Shown here piece after piece: positions 1 through 6,021 of a stretch of DNA of 6,021 bases (position 1 is the first letter of the stretch; every line of letters begins with the position of its first letter). The translations under genes were made by a program, and so were the position numbers. The notes under the pieces are model-generated. The model searched no databases. It was not told the origin of the DNA and worked only from the letters and a program-made list of their open reading frames with translations. Origin of the DNA: Acidobacteriota bacterium (lineage in GTDB: Bacteria > Acidobacteriota > Blastocatellia > Pyrinomonadales > Pyrinomonadaceae); NCBI GenBank assembly GCA_020199975.1, contig JAIVJP010000337.1, forward strand, positions 1 to 6,021, read 5' to 3'.

Positions 1-1
1 C

Positions 2-817
2 TTTCACACCCTTGATTTGCTTGGCAATCTCGTCGCGAAGATTTGGCATTTCAAAACGGCCCACCTTGCCCTTGTTCTGGGGCGCAACGCGGACTCCATT
101 CAGCTCGCGTTCTGAGTTAGCTGCAGCGAGCGCCCCAAAGTCTGCGCCGGATCGCAACTGCGTGACCAGCTCCATCGCCCGGGCCCTGACGTCGGCTTCG
201 TTCTTACCGGCATAACTGAGAAATATCTCCGAGAGAACGACACTTTCCGGTTTAGTGAATTTGGCGCGGTTGGCTTCAAAGTATTTCTTCAGTTCATCCA
301 AAGGAAGACCGAAAAAAATCTTTCGGTCTACTTCCTGCTGAATCACTGCCTGCTTCATAATCTCAGTGCGCAGCGTCTGACGTGTGGCAACGGGATCCAG
401 CCCGCTTTCTCTCATCGCTTCATCCAGTTTCTCGATGGTAGTGATTCCCTGTTCTTTCGCCACTTCCAGCATGCGGCGGTTAACTTCCGCTTCGACCTCG
501 CTCGCCAGATCAAGTTCCTTGCCCCTTTGCATCAGGAGCTGCTCGTTGATGAGCGTGGCGATCAGGTCAGCCTGGTGCTTCGTAATCTCATCGATGGCCT
601 GTTGCTCAGGCATGCCGCTCTGCTTAAGCGCTTCGATGCGCTGTTTGGTTTCGCGCTTCACCATCGATAGCGTGATCACGTCCTCGTTCACCTGGGCAAT
701 CACTTCATCAACGACTTTGAGTTCGCCCTCCTGGGCTAATGCGGCCGATGAAACAAAAGAGAGAAGCGCAAACAGCATTAGCGCCGCAAATGTAAGTGAT
801 ATGAATCTGGATTTCAC
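2..817 (-). CDS. SurA-like periplasmic peptidyl-prolyl isomerase/chaperone, C-terminus outside the window
   Basis: The 272 visible residues start at a GTG (815-817). An AGGAG ribosome binding site lies seven bases upstream (825-829), and the frame stays open to the window edge. Residues 1-28 are a typical Sec signal peptide: a basic start, a hydrophobic core, and an ALA|Q cleavage site after residue 28. Residues 34-60 (VVDEVIAQVNEDVITLS) match the conserved opening of the SurA N-terminal chaperone domain, followed by the helical region to about residue 185. From about 191 a parvulin-type rotamase domain begins, recognisable from ARAMELVTQLRSGADFGALA (212-231). Known SurA proteins escort unfolded outer-membrane proteins through the periplasm. 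The usual parvulin 'SHIL' is 'SEIF' here (196-199), and the usual GGDLG loop reads KGKVG, so this domain may bind peptide without catalysing isomerisation. That is inference. It lies downstream of mfd on the same strand, 209 bases away. The family is secure; the exact subfamily (SurA, PpiD-like or PrsA-like) is not. Confidence 0.88.
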   Translation of the reverse strand, partial: MKSRFISLTFAALMLFALLSFVSSAALAQEGELKVVDEVIAQVNEDVITLSMVKRETKQRIEALKQSGMPEQQAIDEITKHQADLIATLINEQLLMQRGKELDLASEVEAEVNRRMLEVAKEQGITTIEKLDEAMRESGLDPVATRQTLRTEIMKQAVIQQEVDRKIFFGLPLDELKKYFEANRAKFTKPESVVLSEIFLSYAGKNEADVRARAMELVTQLRSGADFGALAAANSERELNGVRVAPQNKGKVGRFEMPNLRDEIAKQIKGVK

Positions 818-824
818 AAGATTA

Positions 825-829
825 CTCCT
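825..829 (-). promoter_or_regulatory. Ribosome binding site of the surA-like gene
   Basis: AGGAG on the minus strand lies seven bases before the GTG at 815-817. It decides the start, because no better initiation codon precedes the signal peptide. Confidence 0.8.
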
Positions 830-845
830 GGCATTAAATTGGTCC

Positions 846-999
846 GTAGTCAGTGGACAGTTGTTCTTTGTACTTTGTGCTTTGTACTTTGTACTTTGTA
901 CTTTGTGCTTTGTGCTTTGTGCTTTGAACTTGGTGTCCGCATAAGCCGAAGGACAAAGAACTAAGTACAAAGTACAAAGAACAACTGACAACTGACAAC
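846..999. repeat. Large imperfect palindrome built from 7-base tandem repeats, surA-mfd gap
   Basis: Positions 846-892 pair with 953-999 as an inverted repeat. By hand 41 of 47 positions are complementary, including a perfect 21-base core (858-878 with 967-987). The spacer is about 60 bases. The arms consist mainly of heptads, described in separate entries. A transcript through it could fold into a long hairpin, but no uridine run follows on the minus strand, so it is not a classical intrinsic terminator. It fills nearly all the space between mfd and the surA-like gene. On the minus strand TTTAAT (833-838) resembles a -10 box for the downstream gene, but I found no convincing -35 box. It could be a dispersed non-coding repeat element, of the kind known as short tandemly repeated repetitive sequences. 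The open frames in it translate to repetitive peptides and are not credible genes. Confidence 0.85.
866..935. repeat. Tandem heptad repeat, CTTTGTR
   Basis: Ten consecutive 7-base units. The first eight (866-921) are exact CTTTGTA or CTTTGTG; the last two (CTTTGAA, CTTGGTG) have decayed. Two more intact units in the opposite orientation (TACAAAG, 966-979) and two degenerate ones (952-965) form the other arm of the palindrome. Confidence 0.95.
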
Positions 1000-1009
1000 T
1001 GACAACTGA
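982..1009. repeat. Tandem heptad repeat, CAACTGA x4
   Basis: Four perfect CAACTGA units, ending about 17 bases from the mfd stop codon. A single degraded counterpart in the opposite orientation lies at about 849-863 (TCAGTGGACAGTTG), so the outer part of the palindrome is asymmetric in copy number. Together with the CTTTGTR array this shows two unrelated 7-base units side by side. Confidence 0.93.
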
Positions 1010-1026
1010 CAAGCGCGCGTTGCATT

Positions 1027-4000
1027 CTAGTCTTCAACCCGAAGTTCCAGCAACGCCTCGCGCGCCACGCGAAGCACGCCGTCAGCTTCTTCCTCGCTCA
1101 GGTCCATGCGTAACACGCCGCTCGGGGTGAAAGTCGCGCGCGCTCTGGTGCCCACTAAAATACGCAGCTTCTCGGGTGAAATGCGCGCTTTCTCGCCAAA
1201 CTTTATGGCAATCCCATCGGCTGTTTTGTCTATTGAAATCACTCCGACTTCTTCCGCCAACCGCCGCAAGCGGGCGTAAGCGAATAGTTCTTCCACCGGC
1301 GGGGGTAATCGTCCGTAACGATCTTCAGTCTCCCTGCGAATATTAGCTAAGGTTCCTTCGTCGCGTGCCGAGGACACTCTCTTATAGGTTCTGAGCCGCT
1401 GGCCCATGTCCTGAATGTAATCATCGGGAATAGCAACATTGACGCCGAGGTTGATGGAAACGCTGGTTTCATCTTCCACCTGCTCGCCGCGAAGTTCCGC
1501 TACCGTGCGCTCAAGGCGGTTTATGATGATTGTGTTGGCACGGGGGATGTCTATTCCATTCTCGATGATGGTGGTTGCCACGAGAACATCATATTTAAAC
1601 TCAATGAAATCGAGCATTACCCGCTCCATTTCCTTCTCATTCATCTGCCCGTGGCCTACCGCAATTCGAGCCTGCGGCACCAGGCGTTTCACCAGTGCCG
1701 CAATCGTTTCGATTGTCTCCACCCGGTTGTGGATAAAAAAGACCTGGCCGCCCCGGCCAAGTTCCAGTTCAATGGCAGACTTGATGACATTCTCAGAAAA
1801 CTGAACGACCTGGGTCTGGATTGCCAGCCGGTCGCGCGGTGGAGTCTCAATCAGCGACATATCCCTAAGACCTGTTAGAGACATGTTTAACGTGCGCGGG
1901 ATTGGGGTCGCCGAAAGTGTCAGTACGTCAACACGCTTCTTCAGTTGCTTAAGCTTCTCTTTGTGGGCGACGCCAAACCGCTGCTCCTCGTCTACCACCA
2001 CCAGTCCCAACTCCTTGAACCGCACATCCTTTGAAAGTATCCGATGCGTGCCGATGATTACGTCAATCTCCCCCGACTGCACCCGCTTTACGATTTCTTT
2101 CTGCTCCTTCGCGGAACGGAAACGAGATAGCAGCTCAACCTTTACCGGGAACGGCGCGAAGCGGGTGCGTAACGTATCGAAGTGTTGATAAGCCAGCACT
2201 GTGGTCGGTGTGAGTATGGCCGTTTGTTTTCCTTCCATCACTGACTTGAACGCTGCGCGCATGGCAACTTCAGTCTTCCCGTAGCCCACGTCGCCGCACA
2301 AGAGACGGTCCATTGGTGTCGGCTCTTCCATATCTCGCTTCACGTCTTCAATGGCCGTCTCTTGATCCGGAGTGAGCACATATTCAAAACCATCTTCAAA
2401 CTCTCGTTGCCATGGCGTGTCTACAGCAAATGCGTAGCCGTCCACCAGTTTTCGCTCGGCGTAGAGTCGCAGCAGTTCGTCAGCCATGTCGCGCATGGCA
2501 CGCTTCGCTTTGGCTTTCGTCTTTTGCCAACCCAGACCTCCGAGTCGGTCGAGGGTGGGCTGGTGCCCCTCGGCGCTCGAATATCTTTGTACAAGGTCGA
2601 GTCGCTCCACCGGGACGTAGAGCTTGGCGTCTTCAGAGTAGTAGAGCAGCATGAACTCGCCGCTGCGCGGGCCCAGATTGAGGATCTGCAAGCCTCCAAA
2701 ACGTGCGATACCGTGGTCGACGTGCACGACGAAGTCGCCAACCTTCAGATCGCGAAAGTCGGAAAGAAAAGCTGCCGTCTTTGATTTTCGTTTTCTGCTT
2801 TCGGCTTTCGACCTTCTGCCTTCTGCGGAGACACCGCGACGCTCGAGCGCTTGCTCACCAGCCTCGTCAAATAGGTCGCCCTCCACATGAACCAGCAGAC
2901 GCGGGCCGGGCATTTCAAAACCCGTACTAAGCCGCCCCACTGTTACGATTGTTTCAGCCGACGCCCCGGCGTCGCCGTTTTCACCTACCAGACAGAGCCG
3001 GGCATCAATCTGATATTCACCGAGAATGTCGACGATTCGTTCGGCCACACCAAGACTCGGCATCACAAATACCGTCGTCGTGCCACTCTCGCGTCCCCGG
3101 GCAATATCAGCGGCAAGATCGGCAAGCCGTCCGTGGTAGCGCATCACCGACTGCGTTTTCCATTCCACTTCCGGCGCCTGTTCGACTGTCGAGAAAAGAA
3201 ACATCGGGTGACGTTTGGTGCGACGGCGACCCAGTTGAACTTTGGGGGATTCCGCCTCCAGTGCCAGCCGTTCGTCAGGTTCTGTGGCAGCCCGGCCCAG
3301 CGTGCGCAGCTCAATGCGAGGTCTTTGGTCAAGCCTCACTCTTAACTCTTCCGTTGTCAGATATAGCTCTTCAGGAGCCAGCGCCAGATCATCTGCAGCC
3401 TCAGTCTCACTGAAACGATCAGCGAGTGATTGGTAAGCTTCACCGAGGTAAGACTCAATCCCCGAAGGCTCATCGACTACCAGTACAGCATCCTTGAGGT
3501 AGTCAAAAACGGTCGATTTGCGTTCCCGCACCAGGGGCATTAACCACTCCCAGCCGGCAAAGGCTTCGCCTTCATCGGCAAACGCAGTTCGATCGCGAAG
3601 CGACCTCGCATAGCGCGCCCCGGTCCAGCTCTCACGTGCGGCTTCCGCCCAGTCGCGAAAGTCGCGGTCGGTTACTGCCAGTTCACGCATCGGAGCAATT
3701 TCGATTTGCGCTAACTGAGTTGCTGAGAGCTGCGTTTCAGGATCGAATTCGCGAATTGACTCCACCGTATCACCAAAGAACTCGATGCGAATCGGCGAGT
3801 CGAGCCCCGGGGACCACACGTCCAGAATGCCGCCGCGGATTGAGAATTCACCGACGGCTGCGACCGGATCTTCGCGCAGGTAACCGGAGGCCAGCAGCTT
3901 TTCGACAAGTTCTTCCGGAGAGTAGTCTTCATCGCGTTTAAGCAATGCTCCCGCGCGAGCAATTTCGGCGGGAGCTATAGTCTTGCGAGCCAACGCGCGA

Positions 4001-4422
4001 GCCGTCAGAAGCACGAAATCCTGGGAATGGCGAGCCAGTCGCCAGAGAGTCAGCGCGCGCTGTTCCAGAGTCTCCGCATGCGGTGATGAACCGGCGTAGG
4101 GGTCGCTTTCCGACGCGGGCAGGAGCAGCACTTCCTTGTCGCAGTCAGTTTTCCCGGCCAGCGCACAGTACCAGAAACGAAGGTCCCGCTCTAATGACTC
4201 GAGATCGCGATTTGATTGCGTGACGATAGCGAAGAGCTTCCCGGTTTGGCGCTGCAGGGCCGCGATGGCTAACGCACGAGCGGAGCCGGCTACCAGTCCA
4301 CTGACTGATATCACGCGTGCGCCGCGTTCGATTTCGGCAGCAAGCTGTTTGAACTCCGGATTCTGCGTCACTCGCTGCAACGCGTTACGCAGGCCCGACG
4401 CTGTTTGGATCTTACTACTCAC
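1027..4422 (-). CDS. mfd: Transcription-repair coupling factor Mfd, lacking the motif VI/TRG segment
   Basis: Mfd is a DNA translocase that binds RNA polymerase stalled at lesions, displaces it and recruits UvrA for nucleotide excision repair. This 1,131-residue protein shows the normal domain order. A UvrB-like N-terminal module occupies about residues 35-350 (LLPASESDPYA at 100-110, FSIRGGILDVWSPG at 193-206). It is followed by a variable domain, a basic linker (533-547), and the RNA-polymerase-interacting domain at about 556-615 (VGDFVVHVDHGIARF, DAKLYVPVERL). The RecG-like motor has Walker A GDVGYGKTE (710-718), TPT (738-740), DEEQ (811-814), SATPIPRT (837-844), FFIHNR (895-900) and motif V ATTIIENGIDIP (949-960). 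After INR (967-969) the chain goes straight to LERTVAELRGE and the C-terminal domain. About 90 residues normally present there are absent, including the QLRGRVGR motif VI and the TRG motif. The GTG start is set by a four-base GTGA overlap with rfaE2 and an upstream GGAAGAAG (4425-4432). Identity is certain. Whether the protein can translocate is doubtful. Confidence 0.97.
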   Translation of the reverse strand: MSSKIQTASGLRNALQRVTQNPEFKQLAAEIERGARVISVSGLVAGSARALAIAALQRQTGKLFAIVTQSNRDLESLERDLRFWYCALAGKTDCDKEVLLLPASESDPYAGSSPHAETLEQRALTLWRLARHSQDFVLLTARALARKTIAPAEIARAGALLKRDEDYSPEELVEKLLASGYLREDPVAAVGEFSIRGGILDVWSPGLDSPIRIEFFGDTVESIREFDPETQLSATQLAQIEIAPMRELAVTDRDFRDWAEAARESWTGARYARSLRDRTAFADEGEAFAGWEWLMPLVRERKSTVFDYLKDAVLVVDEPSGIESYLGEAYQSLADRFSETEAADDLALAPEELYLTTEELRVRLDQRPRIELRTLGRAATEPDERLALEAESPKVQLGRRRTKRHPMFLFSTVEQAPEVEWKTQSVMRYHGRLADLAADIARGRESGTTTVFVMPSLGVAERIVDILGEYQIDARLCLVGENGDAGASAETIVTVGRLSTGFEMPGPRLLVHVEGDLFDEAGEQALERRGVSAEGRRSKAESRKRKSKTAAFLSDFRDLKVGDFVVHVDHGIARFGGLQILNLGPRSGEFMLLYYSEDAKLYVPVERLDLVQRYSSAEGHQPTLDRLGGLGWQKTKAKAKRAMRDMADELLRLYAERKLVDGYAFAVDTPWQREFEDGFEYVLTPDQETAIEDVKRDMEEPTPMDRLLCGDVGYGKTEVAMRAAFKSVMEGKQTAILTPTTVLAYQHFDTLRTRFAPFPVKVELLSRFRSAKEQKEIVKRVQSGEIDVIIGTHRILSKDVRFKELGLVVVDEEQRFGVAHKEKLKQLKKRVDVLTLSATPIPRTLNMSLTGLRDMSLIETPPRDRLAIQTQVVQFSENVIKSAIELELGRGGQVFFIHNRVETIETIAALVKRLVPQARIAVGHGQMNEKEMERVMLDFIEFKYDVLVATTIIENGIDIPRANTIIINRLERTVAELRGEQVEDETSVSINLGVNVAIPDDYIQDMGQRLRTYKRVSSARDEGTLANIRRETEDRYGRLPPPVEELFAYARLRRLAEEVGVISIDKTADGIAIKFGEKARISPEKLRILVGTRARATFTPSGVLRMDLSEEEADGVLRVAREALLELRVED
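2783..2824. repeat. In-frame 7-base tandem repeat inside mfd
   Basis: Six consecutive 7-base units on the plus strand: GATTTTC, GTTTTCT, GCTTTCG, GCTTTCG, ACCTTCT, GCCTTCT. They are related by a G-C/T-TTTC-like pattern, and two copies are identical. The array is 42 bases, exactly 14 codons, and encodes a basic, low-complexity linker (about residues 533-547, rich in Arg, Lys, Ser and Glu) just before the RNA-polymerase-binding domain of Mfd. Confidence 0.75.
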
Positions 4423-4895
4423 GACTTCTTCCGCATTCGCTCAATAACCTCGGTTGTTGAAGCACCCTCAATGAACGGCAATGAAACCACTCTGCCACCC
4501 GCGGCCTCCACCTCCTCCCGGCCGTGAATCTCATTAAGGCCATAATCGCCACCCTTGGCGAGGACATCGGGAACCAGCTTTGCGATTAATGCACGTGGGG
4601 AGATATCATCGAAGATAGTCACATAGGTCACTTGCCGCAGAGCCGCGAGTATTTCAGCACGCTCTTGCTCCACGATCACCGGTCGGCTGCTCCCTTTAAG
4701 TTCTCGAACGCTGCGATCACTATTAATCGCCACAACCAGCGCGTCGCCGAGCGCTCGCGCCTGCTGGAGGTAACGCACGTGCCCGACGTGCAACAGGTCG
4801 AAGACGCCGTTGGTGAAGACCAGGCTTTTGCCTTCAGCGCGCAAGGTTGTACGCTCCCGAAGCAGATCTTCGTGGCTGAGTATCTTGCCGCTCAT
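4419..4895 (-). CDS. rfaE2: D-glycero-beta-D-manno-heptose 1-phosphate adenylyltransferase (stand-alone RfaE domain 2)
   Basis: A 158-residue cytoplasmic nucleotidyltransferase. Known members transfer a nucleotide from ATP to D-glycero-beta-D-manno-heptose 1-phosphate, giving the ADP-heptose used to build the LPS inner core. The sequence shows the family signature FTNGVFDLLHVGHVRYL (27-43) with the HxGH nucleotide-binding motif at 36-39. It also has AINSDRSVRELKG (56-68), the KGGDY motif (114-118) and the C-terminal EGASTTEVIER (143-153). Length and content match the single-domain form. The sugar-kinase half that is fused to it in E. coli HldE is absent here and would need to be encoded elsewhere. 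The ATG (4893-4895) gives the normal N-terminus, but no good Shine-Dalgarno sequence precedes it; GGTAG at about 4900-4904 is the closest. Its stop codon overlaps the mfd start (GTGA), implying one transcript and translational coupling. It appears to be the first gene of that unit in the window. Confidence 0.93.
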   Translation of the reverse strand: MSGKILSHEDLLRERTTLRAEGKSLVFTNGVFDLLHVGHVRYLQQARALGDALVVAINSDRSVRELKGSSRPVIVEQERAEILAALRQVTYVTIFDDISPRALIAKLVPDVLAKGGDYGLNEIHGREEVEAAGGRVVSLPFIEGASTTEVIERMRKKS

Positions 4896-5107
4896 TCGAC
4901 TACCAATCTAGCATGAGGTCGAACCAGTTCGCCAAAGCGCTGCCACCCAAGGCGGGGTTAACCGCTCTCCTGACCCAGAGCTGATTCAACTTTCCAACGA
5001 GAGTCACGCTTGGGGGCTCTCAACCTCAGAACGCTCACTCAAAGAAAGAAGCTCTAAGGTTAGGAAGGCGGTTTGCCCCTGCGCTCTTTGGTATTGGTAA
5101 CACTTAT
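4896..5107. other. Divergent intergenic region between rfaE2 and lysS
   Basis: No credible open frame, RNA gene or terminator is visible here. It must carry the promoter for the leftward rfaE2-mfd unit. Candidates such as TAGATT (4905-4910, minus strand) lie too close to the start codon and lack a decent -35 box, so none is called. An 8-base palindrome GGTTAACC (4956-4963) could be an operator site or chance. Confidence 0.5.
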
Positions 5108-5136
5108 TTGCCCTGACTCACGTCGCTCTCTATAAT
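5108..5136 (+). promoter_or_regulatory. Sigma-70-type promoter of lysS
   Basis: A perfect -10 box TATAAT (5131-5136) is preceded, after a 17-base spacer, by TTGCCC (5108-5113), which matches four of six bases of the -35 consensus. Transcription would start near 5143, giving a leader of about 20 bases that just contains the ribosome binding site. There is no room for a T-box or other leader regulation. Confidence 0.75.
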
Positions 5137-5150
5137 CAGCGCTTTGCTTC

Positions 5151-5155
5151 AGGAG
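5151..5155 (+). promoter_or_regulatory. Ribosome binding site of lysS
   Basis: AGGAG lies eight bases before a TTG codon at 5164. It supports TTG as the start, because no ATG or GTG start lies upstream in frame and the first in-frame ATG is about 100 codons inside the gene. Confidence 0.8.
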
Positions 5156-5163
5156 CGAGACAG

Positions 5164-6021
5164 TTGTCCACACCCTTCACAGATATCATTGGGGAAAACG
5201 ACCAAACGCGCGCGCGGCATGAACACCTGGAATCCTTGCGCCAGCTGGTAGGCAACGTCTATCCAAACAAATTCGAGCGCAGCCAGGTTGTCGCAGCCGG
5301 ACGTGAGGACACAATCACGGCCGTGGTGGAGAAGTTGCAAGCGTTTGAACCGACGACTCTCGACGGGGCACGTCCAACTCCCGAAGCGATTGAAGAGGCA
5401 AACCAGCAACTGAATAAGATCGTGGTGCGTCTGGCAGGGCGAATCGCCTCGCCACCACGCGTAATGGGCAAGGCCGCGTTCCTACACCTCTCGGATGGTG
5501 TGTCGCGCCTGCAGATCTACATTCGCAAGGCCGACGCGCGGGCCGTTAACAATGACACACGGGCCTTGATCGAAGAGGAAGGCAAAGGCTGGGAACTCTT
5601 CGAGCTCTTAGATCATGGAGATTTCATCGGCACCGAGGGCTATCTCTTTATCACTAAAACCGGCGAGCTTTCGGTCCACGTCGAAAGCTTGCAGTTCCTT
5701 GCGAAAGCGCTGCTGCCGCTGCCCGACAAGATGCACGGTATTCACGACCTGGAGATTCGCCAGCGCCAGCGCTACGCAGATCTCATAGCCGGCAGTCTGA
5801 AATTGGAACGGGAAAAGGGCGAGCTAACTCCGCGTGAAGTTTTTGAGCGACGCTCGGCGATCATCCGGGAGATGCGCCGCTTTTTGGAAGACCACGGTTA
5901 CGTGGAAGTCGAAACGCCGATGCTCACTCCGAAGGCCACCGGCGCCGCAGCCAGGCCTTTCAAGACTCATCACAACGCGCTGGACATCGACCTGTACGCT
6001 CGCATTGCACCTGAGTTGTAC
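5164..6021 (+). CDS. lysS: Class II lysyl-tRNA synthetase, N-terminal 286 residues
   Basis: This cytoplasmic enzyme charges tRNA-Lys with lysine. The visible part begins with a helical N-terminus. The OB-fold anticodon-binding domain spans about residues 86-180 (VVRLAGRIASPPRVMGKAAF, then LHLSDGVSRLQIYIRK, and GYLFITKTGELSVHVESL at 159-176). The connector LPLPDKMHGIHDLEIRQRQRYADLI (184-208) is typical of LysS. Class II motif 1 follows (FERRSAIIREMRRFLEDHGY, 227-246, with EVETPML ending in the conserved proline 252). The stretch ARPFKTHHNALDIDLYARIAPELY begins the catalytic core. Motifs 2 and 3 lie beyond the window; full-length members have about 500 residues. Compared with the E. coli enzyme as I recall it, the OB domain carries a loop about 13 residues longer (123-142, ending in EEEGKG) and the segment before motif 1 is about 10 residues longer, both probably lineage traits. 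The TTG start is supported by its ribosome binding site and a near-consensus promoter. Confidence 0.95.
   Translation, partial: MSTPFTDIIGENDQTRARHEHLESLRQLVGNVYPNKFERSQVVAAGREDTITAVVEKLQAFEPTTLDGARPTPEAIEEANQQLNKIVVRLAGRIASPPRVMGKAAFLHLSDGVSRLQIYIRKADARAVNNDTRALIEEEGKGWELFELLDHGDFIGTEGYLFITKTGELSVHVESLQFLAKALLPLPDKMHGIHDLEIRQRQRYADLIAGSLKLEREKGELTPREVFERRSAIIREMRRFLEDHGYVEVETPMLTPKATGAAARPFKTHHNALDIDLYARIAPELY

Noticed and set aside
384..944. Plus-strand 186-codon open frame
   Set aside because: It lies antisense to the surA-like gene, has a Ser/Leu-rich composition typical of shadow frames, and runs into the heptad repeats.
846..999. Intrinsic terminator of mfd
   Set aside because: The palindrome is large but AT-rich and interrupted, with a loop of about 60 bases and no uridine run after either arm on the minus strand.
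866..1009. CRISPR array
   Set aside because: The repeat units are only seven bases, directly abutting, with no unique spacers and no cas genes nearby.
834..1037. Minus-strand 67-codon open frame in the surA-mfd gap
   Set aside because: It is a translation of the 7-base repeats (QSTKYK-like peptide repeats) with no ribosome binding site. It also overlaps the mfd stop.
2362..3413. Several long plus-strand open frames opposite mfd
   Set aside because: They overlap a clearly conserved coding sequence on the other strand, show no recognisable domains, and several contain translated repeat DNA.
1027..4422. Mfd as a frameshifted pseudogene
   Set aside because: The frame is open over 1,131 codons with conserved sequence on both sides of the missing segment, so it is an in-frame deletion, not a frameshift.
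5149..5471. Two minus-strand open frames opposite the start of lysS
   Set aside because: They are shadows of lysS. One would also cover its promoter-proximal region and ribosome binding site.

Overview
The window is 6,021 bases of chromosomal housekeeping DNA. It holds three genes on the minus strand and one on the plus strand. In transcription order the minus-strand genes are a heptose-1-phosphate nucleotidyltransferase (rfaE2), the transcription-repair coupling factor (mfd), and a SurA-type periplasmic folding factor cut by the left edge. The lysyl-tRNA synthetase gene (lysS) runs the other way and is cut by the right edge. The SurA-like protein and the LPS-core heptose enzyme point to a Gram-negative bacterium with an outer membrane. 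The style of the Mfd and LysS proteins resembles Acidobacteriota, perhaps Blastocatellia. That placement rests on recall of the families, not on a search.

Layout from left to right: surA-like 3' truncated gene (minus, 2-817); a 209-base gap almost filled by 7-base tandem repeats arranged as a large imperfect palindrome (846-999); mfd (minus, 1027-4422); rfaE2 (minus, 4419-4895), which overlaps mfd by four bases; a 268-base divergent intergenic region; lysS (plus, from 5164), with a near-consensus sigma-70 promoter and a short leader.

The rfaE2 and mfd genes are almost certainly co-transcribed and translationally coupled. Whether surA belongs to the same transcript is unclear because of the repeat-filled gap. 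Two of the three minus-strand genes serve the cell envelope (LPS core precursor and outer-membrane protein folding); mfd couples stalled RNA polymerase to nucleotide excision repair.

I see no defence system, mobile gene cluster or new multi-gene system. The most notable observation is inside mfd. The helicase core is intact through motif V, then jumps directly (residue 969 to 970) to the start of the C-terminal region. About 90 residues that normally carry helicase motif VI and the TRG translocation motif are missing, with the reading frame kept. A second oddity is a 42-base run of 7-base repeats within the mfd coding sequence, in the linker before the RNA-polymerase-binding domain. It is the same general class of repeat as in the surA-mfd gap.
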